From: Arcticibacter tournemirensis
Lineage (GTDB): Bacteria > Bacteroidota > Bacteroidia > Sphingobacteriales > Sphingobacteriaceae
Direction of reading: 5' to 3'
Assembly: GCF_006716645.1 (NCBI RefSeq)
Contig: NZ_VFPL01000001.1
Span: 2,914,001 to 2,978,000 of the forward strand
DNA: 64,000 nucleotides
Both the position numbers and the translations under genes were made by a program. Positions within the stretch are counted from its first letter, which is position 1. Every line of letters begins with the position of its first letter. The notes beneath the pieces are model-generated. The model was not told the DNA's origin. It was given only the letters and a program-made list of their open reading frames with translations, and ran no database searches. Shown one piece after another: positions 1 to 9,124 of this stretch.

Positions 1-5
1 CACTT

Positions 6-602
6 ATGCAAACAGATCATTCTGGAATTGAGAGTATTGACAGTCGACTCGATCCGCATCTATGGGTTAGTAAGTATGCCGACTACCTCTATACTTATGC
101 TATCGTCAGGATTAATGACGAAGACCTGGCAAGGGACCTGGTGCAGGAAACGTTTTTGGCCGCTTTGGAGCGAATTCAGAATTTTGAAGGAAGAAGTACA
201 GAAAAGACGTGGCTTACTGCGATTTTAAAAAACAAGATCATTGATGTTTACCGGTCTAAATCATCGGGCCCAGCTAAAGGTCCCGCTGTTTGGGTCGCTG
301 AAGGAACGGACGGCGACTTTTTCGATCCGGACGACGGCCATTGGAATGACCAGCACCGGCCGGCGATGCTAGGCATTGAACAGCCGGATGCACTTGAAAA
401 CAAAGAATTCCAGAGAATACTGCAAACCTGCATGAAAAAGTTACCTGCCTTATGGCTTTCTGTGTTTACCATGAAGCACATCGATGATGAATCGACAGAA
501 ATGATCTGCAGGGAATTGAAAGTGACGTCGTCGAATTTCTGGGTAATCATTCACCGGACAAAGGTAAATCTAAGGTCGTGCCTTCAAAAAAACTGGATTT
601 AA
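6..602 (+). CDS. RNA polymerase sigma factor, ECF (sigma-70) family
   Basis: A 198-residue extracytoplasmic-function sigma factor, which directs RNA polymerase to a small regulon in response to an envelope or stress signal. Region 2 is seen around residues 30-80: the segment ARDLVQETFLAAL followed by the TWLTAILKNKIIDVYR helix that recognises the -10 element. Region 4 (about residues 140-195) holds the helix-turn-helix for the -35 element, with MICRELKVTSSNFWVIIHR. The length is normal for the family. The next gene starts 10 bases downstream and looks like its anti-sigma partner. The gene begins 5 bases into the window, so its promoter is not visible. The stimulus cannot be deduced. Confidence 0.9.
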   Translation: MQTDHSGIESIDSRLDPHLWVSKYADYLYTYAIVRINDEDLARDLVQETFLAALERIQNFEGRSTEKTWLTAILKNKIIDVYRSKSSGPAKGPAVWVAEGTDGDFFDPDDGHWNDQHRPAMLGIEQPDALENKEFQRILQTCMKKLPALWLSVFTMKHIDDESTEMICRELKVTSSNFWVIIHRTKVNLRSCLQKNWI

Positions 603-612
603 ATGAACACGC

Positions 613-903
613 ATGAAAGAACTAAATGAATTGGAATTGAAAAAGATAGCCTATAACTGTAGAAAAGCTACTTTTTTAATAGAGAAACAGCAGATAGGGA
701 AAATAACGTTAAGAGAGAAGCTGGAATTGAAGATACATTTAACCGGCTGTTCTATATGCGTAACTTTTATGCAGCAAAGTGCGATGATCAATCAAATGGC
801 AAGGAAACTATTTCATTCAGATCACCCTGAATTGCAGCTGGATGACGCATTTAAGCAGCAGCTTCAAAAGCAAATTGACGATCAGCTTACTAAAAATTGT
901 TAG
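613..903 (+). CDS. Small zinc-finger anti-sigma-like protein
   Basis: A 96-residue soluble protein directly behind the ECF sigma gene (10-base gap, presumed same transcript). Residues 44-52 contain HLTGCSIC, an H-x3-C-x2-C arrangement typical of the zinc-binding anti-sigma (ZAS/zf-HC2) fold, and an upstream Cys lies near residue 16. No membrane segment follows, unlike many anti-sigma factors, so it would act in the cytoplasm. The likely role is to hold the sigma factor inactive; this rests on motif plus neighbourhood. It could instead be a small zinc protein without sigma-binding activity. Confidence 0.6.
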   Translation: MKELNELELKKIAYNCRKATFLIEKQQIGKITLREKLELKIHLTGCSICVTFMQQSAMINQMARKLFHSDHPELQLDDAFKQQLQKQIDDQLTKNC

Positions 904-995
904 AGAGTTGTTATACAGAATGTCTATTTTTATTTAATGTAAACCCTCCCAGATATAATGTGTTAGACCTATGAACCATTAAATTTTTAATTATT

Positions 996-1325
996 ATGGG
1001 ATATCACGAATGGAAATCATGTATCGATGCATGTTTGCAATGCGCCGCTGTATGTAATCACTGTGCGAGTTCATGCACAAAGGAAGAGGATGTTAAAATG
1101 ATGGCCGGCTGTATTGAAATGGATATGCAGTGCGCTGCAGTTTGTTATGCTTCGGCTCAGTTGATGAGCATGGGAAGTCCTCACGCTAAACAACTATGTT
1201 CAATCTGTGCCGACATTTGCGAGGCATGTGGTAATGAATGCGGTAAGCATCAAACGGAGCACTGTCAGGAATGTGCCCGGATCTGTAAGGAGTGTGCAGA
1301 GGAGTGCCGGAAAATGGCTGCTTAA
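996..1325 (+). CDS. Four-helix-bundle copper-binding protein (DUF326/Csp-like)
   Basis: A 109-residue protein extremely rich in cysteine, spaced along predicted helices as CxxC and CxxxC pairs (CLQCAAVCNHCASSC near the start; CSICADICEACGNEC and CQECARICKECAEEC near the end). This pattern matches the DUF326/copper storage protein family, in which a four-helix bundle lined with Cys thiolates holds several Cu(I) ions. No signal peptide is visible, so it should be cytosolic, like Csp3-type proteins. The neighbouring stress genes fit a metal or redox stress role. Family assignment is strong; the bound metal is inferred. Confidence 0.88.
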   Translation: MGYHEWKSCIDACLQCAAVCNHCASSCTKEEDVKMMAGCIEMDMQCAAVCYASAQLMSMGSPHAKQLCSICADICEACGNECGKHQTEHCQECARICKECAEECRKMAA

Positions 1326-1354
1326 GAGCCGGCGCATAATTCACGGCTTGTCGG

Positions 1355-1380
1355 AGCCAGTTAAACTGGCTGATTTTATT
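1355..1380 (+). terminator. Hairpin terminator after the copper-binding gene
   Basis: AGCCAGTT and AACTGGCT are separated by one base, forming a short GC-containing hairpin, followed by GATTTTATTT. It lies 30 bases after the stop codon of the DUF326 gene. Confidence 0.5.
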
Positions 1381-1410
1381 TAACCTAAACCATTGATCGC
1401 AATATTAGTT

Positions 1411-1442
1411 GGAAAAGAGTATTACCTAATATGCTCTTTTCC
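1411..1442. repeat. Inverted repeat, possible second terminator
   Basis: GGAAAAGAG (1411-1419) and CTCTTTTCC (1434-1442) are perfect complements. With a T:G wobble the stem extends to about 12 base pairs around TACCTAAT. It sits between the copper-binding gene and the PRC-barrel gene. The A/T-rich flanks suit a terminator in either direction, but a regulatory role is possible. Confidence 0.4.
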
Positions 1443-1554
1443 TATGAGTTATCAGCCTGCATAAAACTACGGCATTATCGATGATTTAAATACAGTGGCA
1501 GTGACTTTCCTGCTATAATGATCATACTATTTTAAACTAAAAAAGGAGGACAAT

Positions 1555-2253
1555 ATGATACGGAGTATTCAGAGTTTAATTAATAACAGGATAGCTGCAA
1601 CTGATGGTGAGGTTGGAAAGGTTAAGGATATGTATTTTGATGATCAAACCTGGCGGCTTAGGTATCTGGTAGTAGAAACAGGGAACTGGTTATTCGGACG
1701 AAAGGTTCTTATATCGCCGGTTGCCCTGGGCGAACCGGACTGGGATGCCGGTTTCTTCCCCGCTAATCTTACCACTGATCAGGTTAAGAACAGTCCGGAT
1801 GTGAATAGTGAGAAACCAGTATCCCGACAAGAAGAAGCAGATCTTCATAATCACTATTCGTGGCCTGGCTTTGGCGTTGGCGGAGCTGGTTTTGTTACTA
1901 CGGGAATGGTGGGTGCTGTAATTGATCCTACGGTTCCGCTAGACGAAGCAGTATATCAGGATAGCAAAAGCGCTGACCCTCATCTGCGAAGTTTTAGTCA
2001 GGTACAAGGCTACGATGTATACTTCACAGGAGAACACCCGGTAGGCGAAGTGGCAGATCTTCTCATCGACACATCATCGTGGAGGATTATCGCTATGCAA
2101 ATAGGGAAGGGTGGTAATGGGGAAGAATCAGGCAACTACTTTGTTTCGACGAGCGTTGTAAAGAAAATTGAATATGAAACATCTTCTTTATTCATAGATC
2201 CGAATGAGGAACTGAAACAAAGCGTTGATGAAATTTCTCCGGTTATTGAATAA
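1555..2253 (+). CDS. PRC-barrel domain protein
   Basis: A 232-residue protein with two PRC-barrel-like units. The first (about residues 1-75) carries IRSIQSLINNRIAATDGEVG and WRLRYLVVETG; the second (about 145-225) carries VQGYDVYFTGEHPVGEVADL and SWRIIAMQIG. PRC barrels are small beta folds found in ribosome maturation factor RimM and photosynthetic reaction centres; the stand-alone bacterial versions have mostly unknown, stress-linked roles. The start is fixed by a strong Shine-Dalgarno AGGAGG at 1544-1549, unusual in Bacteroidota where such sites are rare. The 3' end overlaps the convergent DUF389 gene by 11 bases. Confidence 0.85.
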   Translation: MIRSIQSLINNRIAATDGEVGKVKDMYFDDQTWRLRYLVVETGNWLFGRKVLISPVALGEPDWDAGFFPANLTTDQVKNSPDVNSEKPVSRQEEADLHNHYSWPGFGVGGAGFVTTGMVGAVIDPTVPLDEAVYQDSKSADPHLRSFSQVQGYDVYFTGEHPVGEVADLLIDTSSWRIIAMQIGKGGNGEESGNYFVSTSVVKKIEYETSSLFIDPNEELKQSVDEISPVIE

Positions 2254-3577
2254 TCAGCTTTACAGAGTCTGCTTTAAGCCGGCTCTTTAGCCATTCCCTC
2301 ATTTTAATCCGTTCAGCCGGGCTAAATGGGCCGGTAAAGTCTGCAATCACCTGTGTCAACGTATCAGCGGGAAGCGTGTCCGTTCTGCGCTCAACGACGT
2401 TATAGATAGAGTATTTCTGAAGAGACGGATATAAAGCTTTAAGCTCCTGGTGAATATCGGGAATGGGAATTGCTAGTTTATTTTCCCGGTTATCAACTGC
2501 CAGGCTTGCTGAGTCTTTCCTGAACACATCCTCCAGGATGCTTGCTTTGATCTGTGTGAAATCTATTTCCTGTTTGGCATTTAATCCTTGTCGTACAAGG
2601 AGCCTGGTGTTGAAAAGTTTATAGTTTTTAAGATTTTTACGGATGCTATCGATGGTTCGGTCCGGTAATTCATAGCCAATAAGAAGGAGATCTATTTCGT
2701 TGCCTTTAGAACTGTATTTGAAGGTACGGTTTACCACCTGCGTGTTTTTAAAACGAAATTGCTCGGTGATAAAGGCCCGGGCATTGTTTTCAAAAATGCT
2801 TTTATCTACGATGCGATAAGCGAGGTAAATGCTGGGAAGTATAGTAATGGTAATAATAGCGATAATATAGCGCGAGACCTTCTTTTCATATCGTTTGTTT
2901 TCAAAGTGCTTTACTTTGAACTTCAAAAAGCGAACAATAAGAAACGTGCTTATACCTATAAAAACAGTATTGATGGAATAGAGATAAATGGCACCGAGGA
3001 AGTAATAGATATTTCCCGATGCGATACCGTATCCTGCAGTACAAAGAGGAGGCATAAGCGCCGTTGCAATAGCCACTCCGGGGATGACATTACTTTTTTC
3101 TTTTCTGGTTCCGGCAACAATGCCTGCTAGGCCGCCAAAAAAAGCAATAAAAACATCCCAGACGGATGGAGTGGTACGTGCTAATAATTCACTCTGGGCG
3201 TCGTGAAGTGGTGTCAGCCAAAAATAAAGGCTTGAGGTAGCAATGCTTATTATCGTAGCAATTAAAAGGTTACGGGCTCCTTTTTTTATCAGCTCAAAAT
3301 CGTTGGTGCCCAACCCAAGACCAATTCCCATTATCGGCCCCATGAGTGGCGAAATAAGCATGGCACCAATAATTACTGCCGTTGAATTTACATTTAATCC
3401 GATGGAAGCTATAAAGATGGCAAAGATCAGTGTCCATAGATTGGGCCCCACAAAATCAGTGTTCTTCCGGATAGAAAGGATCACATCATCTTCGTCTGCC
3501 TTGTCGACATGCAGATTAAATCGTCTGGAGAAAAATATTCTTATAATTCTGAAAAACCGGTTCTGCTCTTTATGCAT
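2243..3577 (-). CDS. DUF389 family integral membrane protein
   Basis: A 444-residue protein with several membrane segments in its first 250 residues and a soluble C-terminal half. The core contains the family signature VNSTAVIIGAMLISPLMGP followed by IMGIGLGLGTND, and a later ATALMPPLCTAGYG segment; both are typical of DUF389 proteins, whose biochemical role is not established. It is the last gene of the long minus-strand run that starts with the Crp-type regulator, 51 bases after the DUF2892-like gene, and may be cotranscribed. The C-terminal half (about 260-444) shows no recognised domain. Confidence 0.85.
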   Translation of the reverse strand: MHKEQNRFFRIIRIFFSRRFNLHVDKADEDDVILSIRKNTDFVGPNLWTLIFAIFIASIGLNVNSTAVIIGAMLISPLMGPIMGIGLGLGTNDFELIKKGARNLLIATIISIATSSLYFWLTPLHDAQSELLARTTPSVWDVFIAFFGGLAGIVAGTRKEKSNVIPGVAIATALMPPLCTAGYGIASGNIYYFLGAIYLYSINTVFIGISTFLIVRFLKFKVKHFENKRYEKKVSRYIIAIITITILPSIYLAYRIVDKSIFENNARAFITEQFRFKNTQVVNRTFKYSSKGNEIDLLLIGYELPDRTIDSIRKNLKNYKLFNTRLLVRQGLNAKQEIDFTQIKASILEDVFRKDSASLAVDNRENKLAIPIPDIHQELKALYPSLQKYSIYNVVERRTDTLPADTLTQVIADFTGPFSPAERIKMREWLKSRLKADSVKLIIQ

Positions 3578-3628
3578 GACAAGGCCAATAATAAGGAATA
3601 ATTTCTTCAGATTAAAGACCCCGACTTT

Positions 3629-3844
3629 CTAATGTTTTTTTTGCCTCTGAGCAGGAATACTGCACGAACTACCGGCACAGCAGCCTGCATTAAAGATGGC
3701 CTGATATAAAAACAAGGCCGCCATTAAGCCAAGCCATCCGCTGGAAGCGCGGAATGCTTCTACCAGAACGATGAGGCCGATGACCAGCCTGAACCAACGC
3801 ATAAAATGCCAGTTATTCAAAATTGTATTTTTCAATGTGTTCAT
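3629..3844 (-). CDS. Small DUF2892-like membrane protein
   Basis: A 71-residue membrane protein with a hydrophobic hairpin (FRLVIGLIVLVEAF and GLMAALFLYQAIF), then NAGCCAGSSC with three cysteines, and a basic tail. This resembles the DUF2892/YgaP transmembrane domain that often partners rhodaneses. The start is placed at 3844: a good Shine-Dalgarno (AGGAGG) precedes this ATG, and the ATG overlaps the rhodanese stop codon as ATGA, a sign of translational coupling. The Cys cluster may accept persulfide sulfur from the rhodanese, which is inference from proximity. Confidence 0.75.
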   Translation of the reverse strand: MNTLKNTILNNWHFMRWFRLVIGLIVLVEAFRASSGWLGLMAALFLYQAIFNAGCCAGSSCSIPAQRQKKH

Positions 3845-4158
3845 CCTGTCCTCCTGCTTAATTTTTTCCATGCTCCGCCGTTGTACACTTCTTCAATACC
3901 GCCGGCCTTCAACACGTAAACTGCGGAAGCGCTTCGCATGCCCGAGGCACAGCAGGTTATTACCGGTTTGCTTCTCTTCCTGAGCATAGCAATACTATCA
4001 TTCAGCTTGTTTAAAGGGATATTTACCGATCCTTGTATGTGGCCGCTTTTGTATTCTCCGGGTGTTCTGACATCTATAATAAGCGCCCCGTTATCAACCA
4101 GCTCTTTGAAATTTACCGGATTTCTCCAGAACAGCAGGAATTTAAATAAGTCTGTCAT
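3841..4158 (-). CDS. Single-domain rhodanese
   Basis: A 105-residue rhodanese-homology protein without a signal peptide. It shows LIIDVRTPGEYKSGHIQGSV (residues 27-45) and an active-site loop CASGMRS with the catalytic Cys at about residue 70, preceded by another Cys. Rhodaneses carry sulfane sulfur as a persulfide and move it between thiols, cyanide or proteins. It is coupled by an ATGA overlap to the small Cys-containing membrane protein downstream, a split version of the YgaP arrangement (rhodanese plus two-helix membrane domain). Its place in an operon with a Cys-bearing Crp regulator suggests reactive sulfur or thiol stress. Confidence 0.9.
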   Translation of the reverse strand: MTDLFKFLLFWRNPVNFKELVDNGALIIDVRTPGEYKSGHIQGSVNIPLNKLNDSIAMLRKRSKPVITCCASGMRSASAVYVLKAGGIEEVYNGGAWKKLSRRTG

Positions 4159-4230
4159 AGTAATTTATTGAAATGTTGTAGTTTCTGGATTTGAATTCAT
4201 AGCCATGATTTTTAATGCTGCAAATTGTCT

Positions 4231-4449
4231 CTAATTTTTCAGCTCTTCGGGAACATTTGTTGGATAAGAAGGAACTTTTAAAAGAATGAGTATTTTTTCA
4301 AGCGGGCAAAAGCCTGTAACAGATGACTGAAGCAGATTAAACCCGACAAATACAGCCAGCCACAGCCAGTTAATGTTTACTGTGAATGCCAGCAAGGCAC
4401 TGATTAAAACCAGGGAGCCTGCTACGGCCCTGATGATACGTTCTCTCAT
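4231..4449 (-). CDS. DUF2892 domain membrane protein
   Basis: A 72-residue protein of two hydrophobic helices (AGSLVLISALLAF and WLWLAVFVGFNLLQSSVTGF) followed by CPLEKIL, the usual DUF2892 signature (G-F-C-P-x-x-x-I-L). It sits 17 bases behind the small gene at 4467-4775 and before the rhodanese. The last codons (SYPTNVP) are encoded by a 19-base stretch that recurs exactly at 10540-10558. Function unknown; the domain commonly accompanies rhodanese and sulfide-related genes. Confidence 0.82.
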   Translation of the reverse strand: MRERIIRAVAGSLVLISALLAFTVNINWLWLAVFVGFNLLQSSVTGFCPLEKILILLKVPSYPTNVPEELKN

Positions 4450-4466
4450 GATTACTATTTTTATTG

Positions 4467-4775
4467 TTAATAAACGGATGCTTCGACAGGCAGCATAAAG
4501 CCTCTTACCGGAAACCGCGAGTCATTTTCTCGGTTAAATTCATGGATCAGGCTAAGTGCTTTTGCTGCCCTCTCCTCCTCAGTGAAACTGAAGAGAAAAA
4601 CAGAATTGTAACTTTCGGTTCCGCTGCTGAACCAATGGTCGAGCAGGTTCTCCATAGCGTTGTCTTTAAACCCGGTGATAGCTGAAGTGCTGAAAATGCT
4701 GATTCCTGCTTCCCGGATGATTTTTGCAATATCTTCGCTGCTTTCCTGCAGCCCTGTTATAAGTAATAACTTCAT
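4467..4775 (-). CDS. Small PII/ferredoxin-fold-like protein of an efflux operon
   Basis: A 102-residue soluble protein opening MKLLLITGLQESSEDIAKII, a beta-alpha pattern, with a later FLFSFTEEERAAKALSLI strand-helix. The size and order of secondary structure recall PII-like and DUF3240 proteins that travel with RND metal pumps, but no diagnostic motif is visible. It starts 16 bases after the RND pump stop codon, so it is almost certainly cotranscribed. A role as a small regulator or sensor of the pump is inferred from position only. Confidence 0.45.
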   Translation of the reverse strand: MKLLLITGLQESSEDIAKIIREAGISIFSTSAITGFKDNAMENLLDHWFSSGTESYNSVFLFSFTEEERAAKALSLIHEFNRENDSRFPVRGFMLPVEASVY

Positions 4776-4791
4776 ATGGTGATTATTAGGG

Positions 4792-7700
4792 TTACTTAAC
4801 TTTTCTTCTCATCATTTTGTAGTACAGAAGCGGCACAACCAGCAGGGTGAGGAAGGTTGATGTGATGGTTCCACCCATAAGGGAAATAGCCAGTCCCTGA
4901 AATATCGGGTCGAACAGGATGACCACGGCACCCAGCGCGACAGCCCCCGCCGTGAGAAGGATAGGAGTGGTCCTTACCGCCCCCGCTTCTATAATCGATT
5001 GTTTCAACGGAATGCCTTCTTTGATCCTGATATTGATAAAATCAATAAGGAGAACAGAGTTTCTTACCATCACACCTGCCAATGCAATGAACCCGATCAT
5101 GGAAGTGGCAGTAAAATAGCTTCCCATGAGCCAATGCCCGATGATAATCCCGATCAGCGAAAGAGGAATTGCTGAGAGCATGATTACCGGGACCTTGAAG
5201 TCCTGGAACCAGCCTACAATAAGGACGTAAATGATAATGATCACTACCAGGAATGCAATGCCCAGGTCCCTGAATACTTCATAGGTGATCTGCCACTCTC
5301 CGTCCCACTTCAGGGTATAGTTCTCTTCAGAGTCCGGTTGTTTACTGTACTCCTCGTTCAGCGTATATCCCGCCGGAAGCTTTATCGTTTTAAGCCTTTC
5401 GGAGATGCTGCTCATTGCATAAAACGGGCTTTCCAATTTTCCCGCCATGTCTCCCACTACATACACTACGCGTTTCTGATTCTTGCGGTATATACTCCCG
5501 GGACTGGTGTCCTTTGTAACTGTAACCAGATCGCCTACGGGAACGGCATTGCCTTGCTGCCCGATCACCTTAAGGCTCTTCAGTTCATTAATGCCGTCTT
5601 TCGACTGGTCGTTCAACTGAAGCCGTATGTTTACCTGATCAAAAGAGGAGGGGCTATGCAGCGTGCCTGCATCCATGCCCGACAAGGCAGCATTCATGGT
5701 TGCTACGATTTGCTGAGGGGCAATTCCATACTTCATTGCCTTTTCCTTGTCGACGTCAAAACGGTATTCGGGCTGGTCATCCTCAATCATCCAATCAACA
5801 TCCACCACATCGGGTGTTTCGCCGAGCAGCTTTTTTACATCGCGGGCTACTTTAACCTGCTGTTCATAGTCGGGACCGTAGATCTCCGCAACGAGTGTTG
5901 AAAGCACCGGCGGGCCTGGTGGCACTTCCACTATTTTGACGTTGGCGTTGTATCGTTTTCCTATTGCCTGGACGCCGGCACGGACAGATTTGGCGATGTC
6001 GTGACTTTGAAGACTGCGGTCTTTTTTGTCGACGAGGTTTACCTGTATATCGGCCACATTGTCTCCCCGCCGCAGGTCGTAATGCCGCACCAATCCGTTA
6101 AAGCTTATCGGGCCGGCAGTTCCTGTATAGGTTTGATAATTTACAACCAGAGGTTGTTTGGCTATGTACTGGGCAATTTCACGGGCTGCCGCGTTGGTTT
6201 TTTCCAGCGGAGTGCCCTCGGGCATGTCTATAATTACCTGGAATTCATTTTTATTATCAAAGGGAAGCATTTTGACTGCAACCGACCGGGTGTAGAATAA
6301 AACAAATGAAGCCAGGAGGATAACCACGACGCTTCCCATAAAGATCCATCTTTTTTTCCGCGACTCAAGCAGTGGATTAATGAAAGAGTGGTATATTCTG
6401 TAGATACGCGTTTGCTCCATCTGTACTGGCTTTCTTTCCTTGCGATCGTCTTTTTCGCGAAGGAAAAGGTACCCGAGATAGGGGGTAAGCGTGAGCGCCA
6501 CGATCAGCGACAACAACATGGCGATGGAAGCGCCAATAGGCATGGGGCTCATATAAGGACCCATCATGCCGGATACGAACGCCATCGGAAGCACTGCTGC
6601 TATTACCGTAAATGTGGCCAGTATGGTTGGATTTCCCACTTCATTGATAGCAAAAATTGCCGCCTGGTGAAAGGGAAGTTTTTTCAGCTTAAAGTGCCGG
6701 TGCATGTTTTCGGCAATGATGATCGAGTCATCCACCACAATTCCCGTGATAAATACCAGCGCAAACAGGGTAATACGGTTGAGTGTATAGTCCAGAAAAT
6801 AGTAGCTGAACAGGGTGAGCGCAAAAGTCACGGGTACTGAAAGGAATACTACCAATCCGCCCCGCCAGCCCATGGCAAGCATGACAAAGAGCGTAACGAC
6901 AACAATAGCGATAAATAAATGGAACAGCAGTTCGGAAACCTTGTCGGATGCCGTTTCGCCGTAATTCCTTGTAGTGGTTAGGTGTACATCCGGTGATATC
7001 AGATCTTTTTTCAGGCTTTCTGACTTTTTAAGGATCAGCTCAGAGAGCTTCATCGCGTCTGCTCCCTTCTTTTTAGCGATGGAAAGTGTAACCGCAGGAT
7101 ATTCGGACGGGAAGGAGACTGTATTTTTGGCATCGGCTTTTCCGTACCCGAAACCCACGTACTGGGCAGGTGTTGCTGGTCCGTCTTCAACGTTCGCTAC
7201 CTGATGAAGATAAACGGGCTGCTGCTGGTTAATGCCGACAATCAGGTTGCGAGCTTCTTCGGCACTGCTGATAAAGCTGTTGGTCGTTACCGAGTAGGCG
7301 GTATCTGCTTTCAGCATATTTCCTGAAGTCATAGAGCTGTTGCTTGCCTGGATTTGCCTGGCTATGCTCAGAAAGTCGACCCGGTTCTCTGCCATTTTAT
7401 CCTTGTCGAGAATGATCTTTAGCTCCCTGCTTCTTCCTCCGGTGACAGTCACCGCTGCTACATCCGGAATCTTCTTGATCTCGTTACTGAGGGTCTGACC
7501 GATCTGCCTCAGCATATAATCATCATACTTATCGCTCCAGAGGGTAAGGCCGAGTACGGGTACGTCGTCTATCGCCCTGGTTTTTATCAGCGGCATGGTA
7601 ACACCCGAAGGCATTTTGTCCATATTCTTGAGAATCTCATTATAGAGCTTTACCAGCGACCGCTCGGGGTCTTCGCCAACATAAAACTGAACGATGAGCA

Positions 7701-7983
7701 TGCCCTGGCCTTTCATACTCGTGGAGTGAACGTATTCCACCCCCTTTACATTGGAGATAATTTTCTCAACAGGAGCAATCACCCTGGTTTCCACTTCCTG
7801 AGGTGAGGCTCCGGGAAAGCCGATAAAAATATCGGCAAGGGGCACTTCTATCTGAGGTTCTTCTTCCCTTGGGATAAGATAGGTGCTGTAGGCGCCTATC
7901 AGCAGGAATGCAAACATCAGCAGAATGGTAAGCTTCGATTGGATAAATGCCTTAGCTATTTTACCTGAAAATCCTTCTTTCAT
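4792..7983 (-). CDS. RND efflux transporter permease (AcrB-like)
   Basis: A 1063-residue inner-membrane proton-driven pump, full length for the family. The first membrane helix is followed by the porter-domain start GFPGASPQEVETRV; the central helices contain TGIVVDDSIIIAENMHRH with the paired Asp residues of the proton relay in TM4; a second half mirrors this with ALAGVMVRNSVLLIDFINIR. It works with the adaptor (8001-9107) and the TolC channel (9125-10480) encoded immediately upstream with gaps of about 17 bases, giving a complete tripartite pump. The substrate is unknown; the heavy-metal (CusA) methionine set is not evident, so a drug, lipid or toxic small molecule is as likely. Confidence 0.95.
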   Translation of the reverse strand: MKEGFSGKIAKAFIQSKLTILLMFAFLLIGAYSTYLIPREEEPQIEVPLADIFIGFPGASPQEVETRVIAPVEKIISNVKGVEYVHSTSMKGQGMLIVQFYVGEDPERSLVKLYNEILKNMDKMPSGVTMPLIKTRAIDDVPVLGLTLWSDKYDDYMLRQIGQTLSNEIKKIPDVAAVTVTGGRSRELKIILDKDKMAENRVDFLSIARQIQASNSSMTSGNMLKADTAYSVTTNSFISSAEEARNLIVGINQQQPVYLHQVANVEDGPATPAQYVGFGYGKADAKNTVSFPSEYPAVTLSIAKKKGADAMKLSELILKKSESLKKDLISPDVHLTTTRNYGETASDKVSELLFHLFIAIVVVTLFVMLAMGWRGGLVVFLSVPVTFALTLFSYYFLDYTLNRITLFALVFITGIVVDDSIIIAENMHRHFKLKKLPFHQAAIFAINEVGNPTILATFTVIAAVLPMAFVSGMMGPYMSPMPIGASIAMLLSLIVALTLTPYLGYLFLREKDDRKERKPVQMEQTRIYRIYHSFINPLLESRKKRWIFMGSVVVILLASFVLFYTRSVAVKMLPFDNKNEFQVIIDMPEGTPLEKTNAAAREIAQYIAKQPLVVNYQTYTGTAGPISFNGLVRHYDLRRGDNVADIQVNLVDKKDRSLQSHDIAKSVRAGVQAIGKRYNANVKIVEVPPGPPVLSTLVAEIYGPDYEQQVKVARDVKKLLGETPDVVDVDWMIEDDQPEYRFDVDKEKAMKYGIAPQQIVATMNAALSGMDAGTLHSPSSFDQVNIRLQLNDQSKDGINELKSLKVIGQQGNAVPVGDLVTVTKDTSPGSIYRKNQKRVVYVVGDMAGKLESPFYAMSSISERLKTIKLPAGYTLNEEYSKQPDSEENYTLKWDGEWQITYEVFRDLGIAFLVVIIIIYVLIVGWFQDFKVPVIMLSAIPLSLIGIIIGHWLMGSYFTATSMIGFIALAGVMVRNSVLLIDFINIRIKEGIPLKQSIIEAGAVRTTPILLTAGAVALGAVVILFDPIFQGLAISLMGGTITSTFLTLLVVPLLYYKMMRRKVK

Positions 7984-8000
7984 GTTTTCGTGTTGTAAGT

Positions 8001-9107
8001 TTATTGATTTGATTCTTTCACGGGGACTCCGTTGTAGAGGCGGCCCTGAGCTTCAAGAATGAACTTTTCGTCTTTGCCGAGGCCTGAAAGTACTTCTGCC
8101 TCGCCGTTATACTGTTTGCCGAGCCTTACCCATCTCAGTACTGCCTGGCTACTGTTGCTAACCGTATAGATGCCGGTCATCTGGTCCCTCATGACTATAC
8201 TTTTTAAAGGAACAAGGATACTGCCCTCGTTCGTTACGCTGCCGGTTTCGCGGGCTATGGGGATGAACACATTGACATACATTCCTGAATACAGCCCTTT
8301 CTTTTCATTGGCCGGAACAGTGATCTTAATGAGGTACTGCCCGCCGGTGGATGCGGATGACTGATTGATTTCGCGGATAACCCCGGTAAAAGTTTTTCCT
8401 CCCGATTTAATACTCATCTTTGCCTGCTGGCCGGTTTTTAACTTTGTTATTTCCGTTTCTGGTATCGCAGCGGTTACTTCGAATTCTCCCTGTTGCTCGA
8501 TGGTGAGAAGGGGTAAGCCCGGACTGGCCATGTTTCCCGCATCGGCTAGTTTTCTCGTTACCACGCCCGAGAAAGGCGCGCGGAGATTGGTATAGGCAAG
8601 CATCGCTTGTGCTTCATTCTTCATTTGCTTTGCTGCCTTTAGTCGTGCGCCGGCTGAAGCGTACTGCAGCGAAATGTTGTCGAGTTCTTTTGCGGATGCG
8701 CTCTGCTCTTTGTAAAGTGCATTATAACGCTGAAAGTCTTTCGCTGCATTTTGATAAGCTGCACTGGCTTCTGCAATGGCGGCCTCCGTCTGAGCTTTTT
8801 TTGCAAGGATATCTTCGTTGCTGATACTTACCAGCAACTGGCCTTTTGTAACTCTGTCGCCTGCTTTAACGTGAATGGCTGTGATATAGCCCATCACACG
8901 GGTACTGATATCGGCGCTGCGCGATGACTGAAGCTGCCCGCTTGCTGTAACGCCTTCTTTGTTACCCTGTGAAGGGAGCGCTGTTTTTACGGTAATTGCC
9001 TTGACCTCTGATGTTTGTGCAGGTTGGTCTCCTGACGAACAGGCGCTGAATACCAGGATTCCTGCCGTTGCAGTGATTATTGCTGAATGGAAAAAACGTA
9101 GTTTCAT
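8001..9107 (-). CDS. RND periplasmic adaptor (membrane fusion protein), lipoprotein
   Basis: A 368-residue adaptor linking the inner-membrane pump to TolC. The N-terminus is a lipoprotein signal with Cys at residue 23 (FSAC). A first lipoyl half-motif (IHVKAGDRVTKGQLLVSI) is followed by an alpha-helical hairpin rich in Ala, Lys and Gln (about 95-165), the second half-motif (LRAPFSGVVTRKLADAG), then beta-barrel and membrane-proximal domains. This is the standard HlyD/AcrA order. It lies 17 bases downstream of tolC and 17 upstream of the pump gene. Confidence 0.93.
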   Translation of the reverse strand: MKLRFFHSAIITATAGILVFSACSSGDQPAQTSEVKAITVKTALPSQGNKEGVTASGQLQSSRSADISTRVMGYITAIHVKAGDRVTKGQLLVSISNEDILAKKAQTEAAIAEASAAYQNAAKDFQRYNALYKEQSASAKELDNISLQYASAGARLKAAKQMKNEAQAMLAYTNLRAPFSGVVTRKLADAGNMASPGLPLLTIEQQGEFEVTAAIPETEITKLKTGQQAKMSIKSGGKTFTGVIREINQSSASTGGQYLIKITVPANEKKGLYSGMYVNVFIPIARETGSVTNEGSILVPLKSIVMRDQMTGIYTVSNSSQAVLRWVRLGKQYNGEAEVLSGLGKDEKFILEAQGRLYNGVPVKESNQ

Positions 9108-9124
9108 GATTTATCAGGATTGAT

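Noticed and set aside
5338-5901. Long plus-strand open frames inside the RND pump gene (also 6388-6840 and 6974-7204)
   Set aside because: They are opposite-strand shadows of the conserved pump gene and show no family features.
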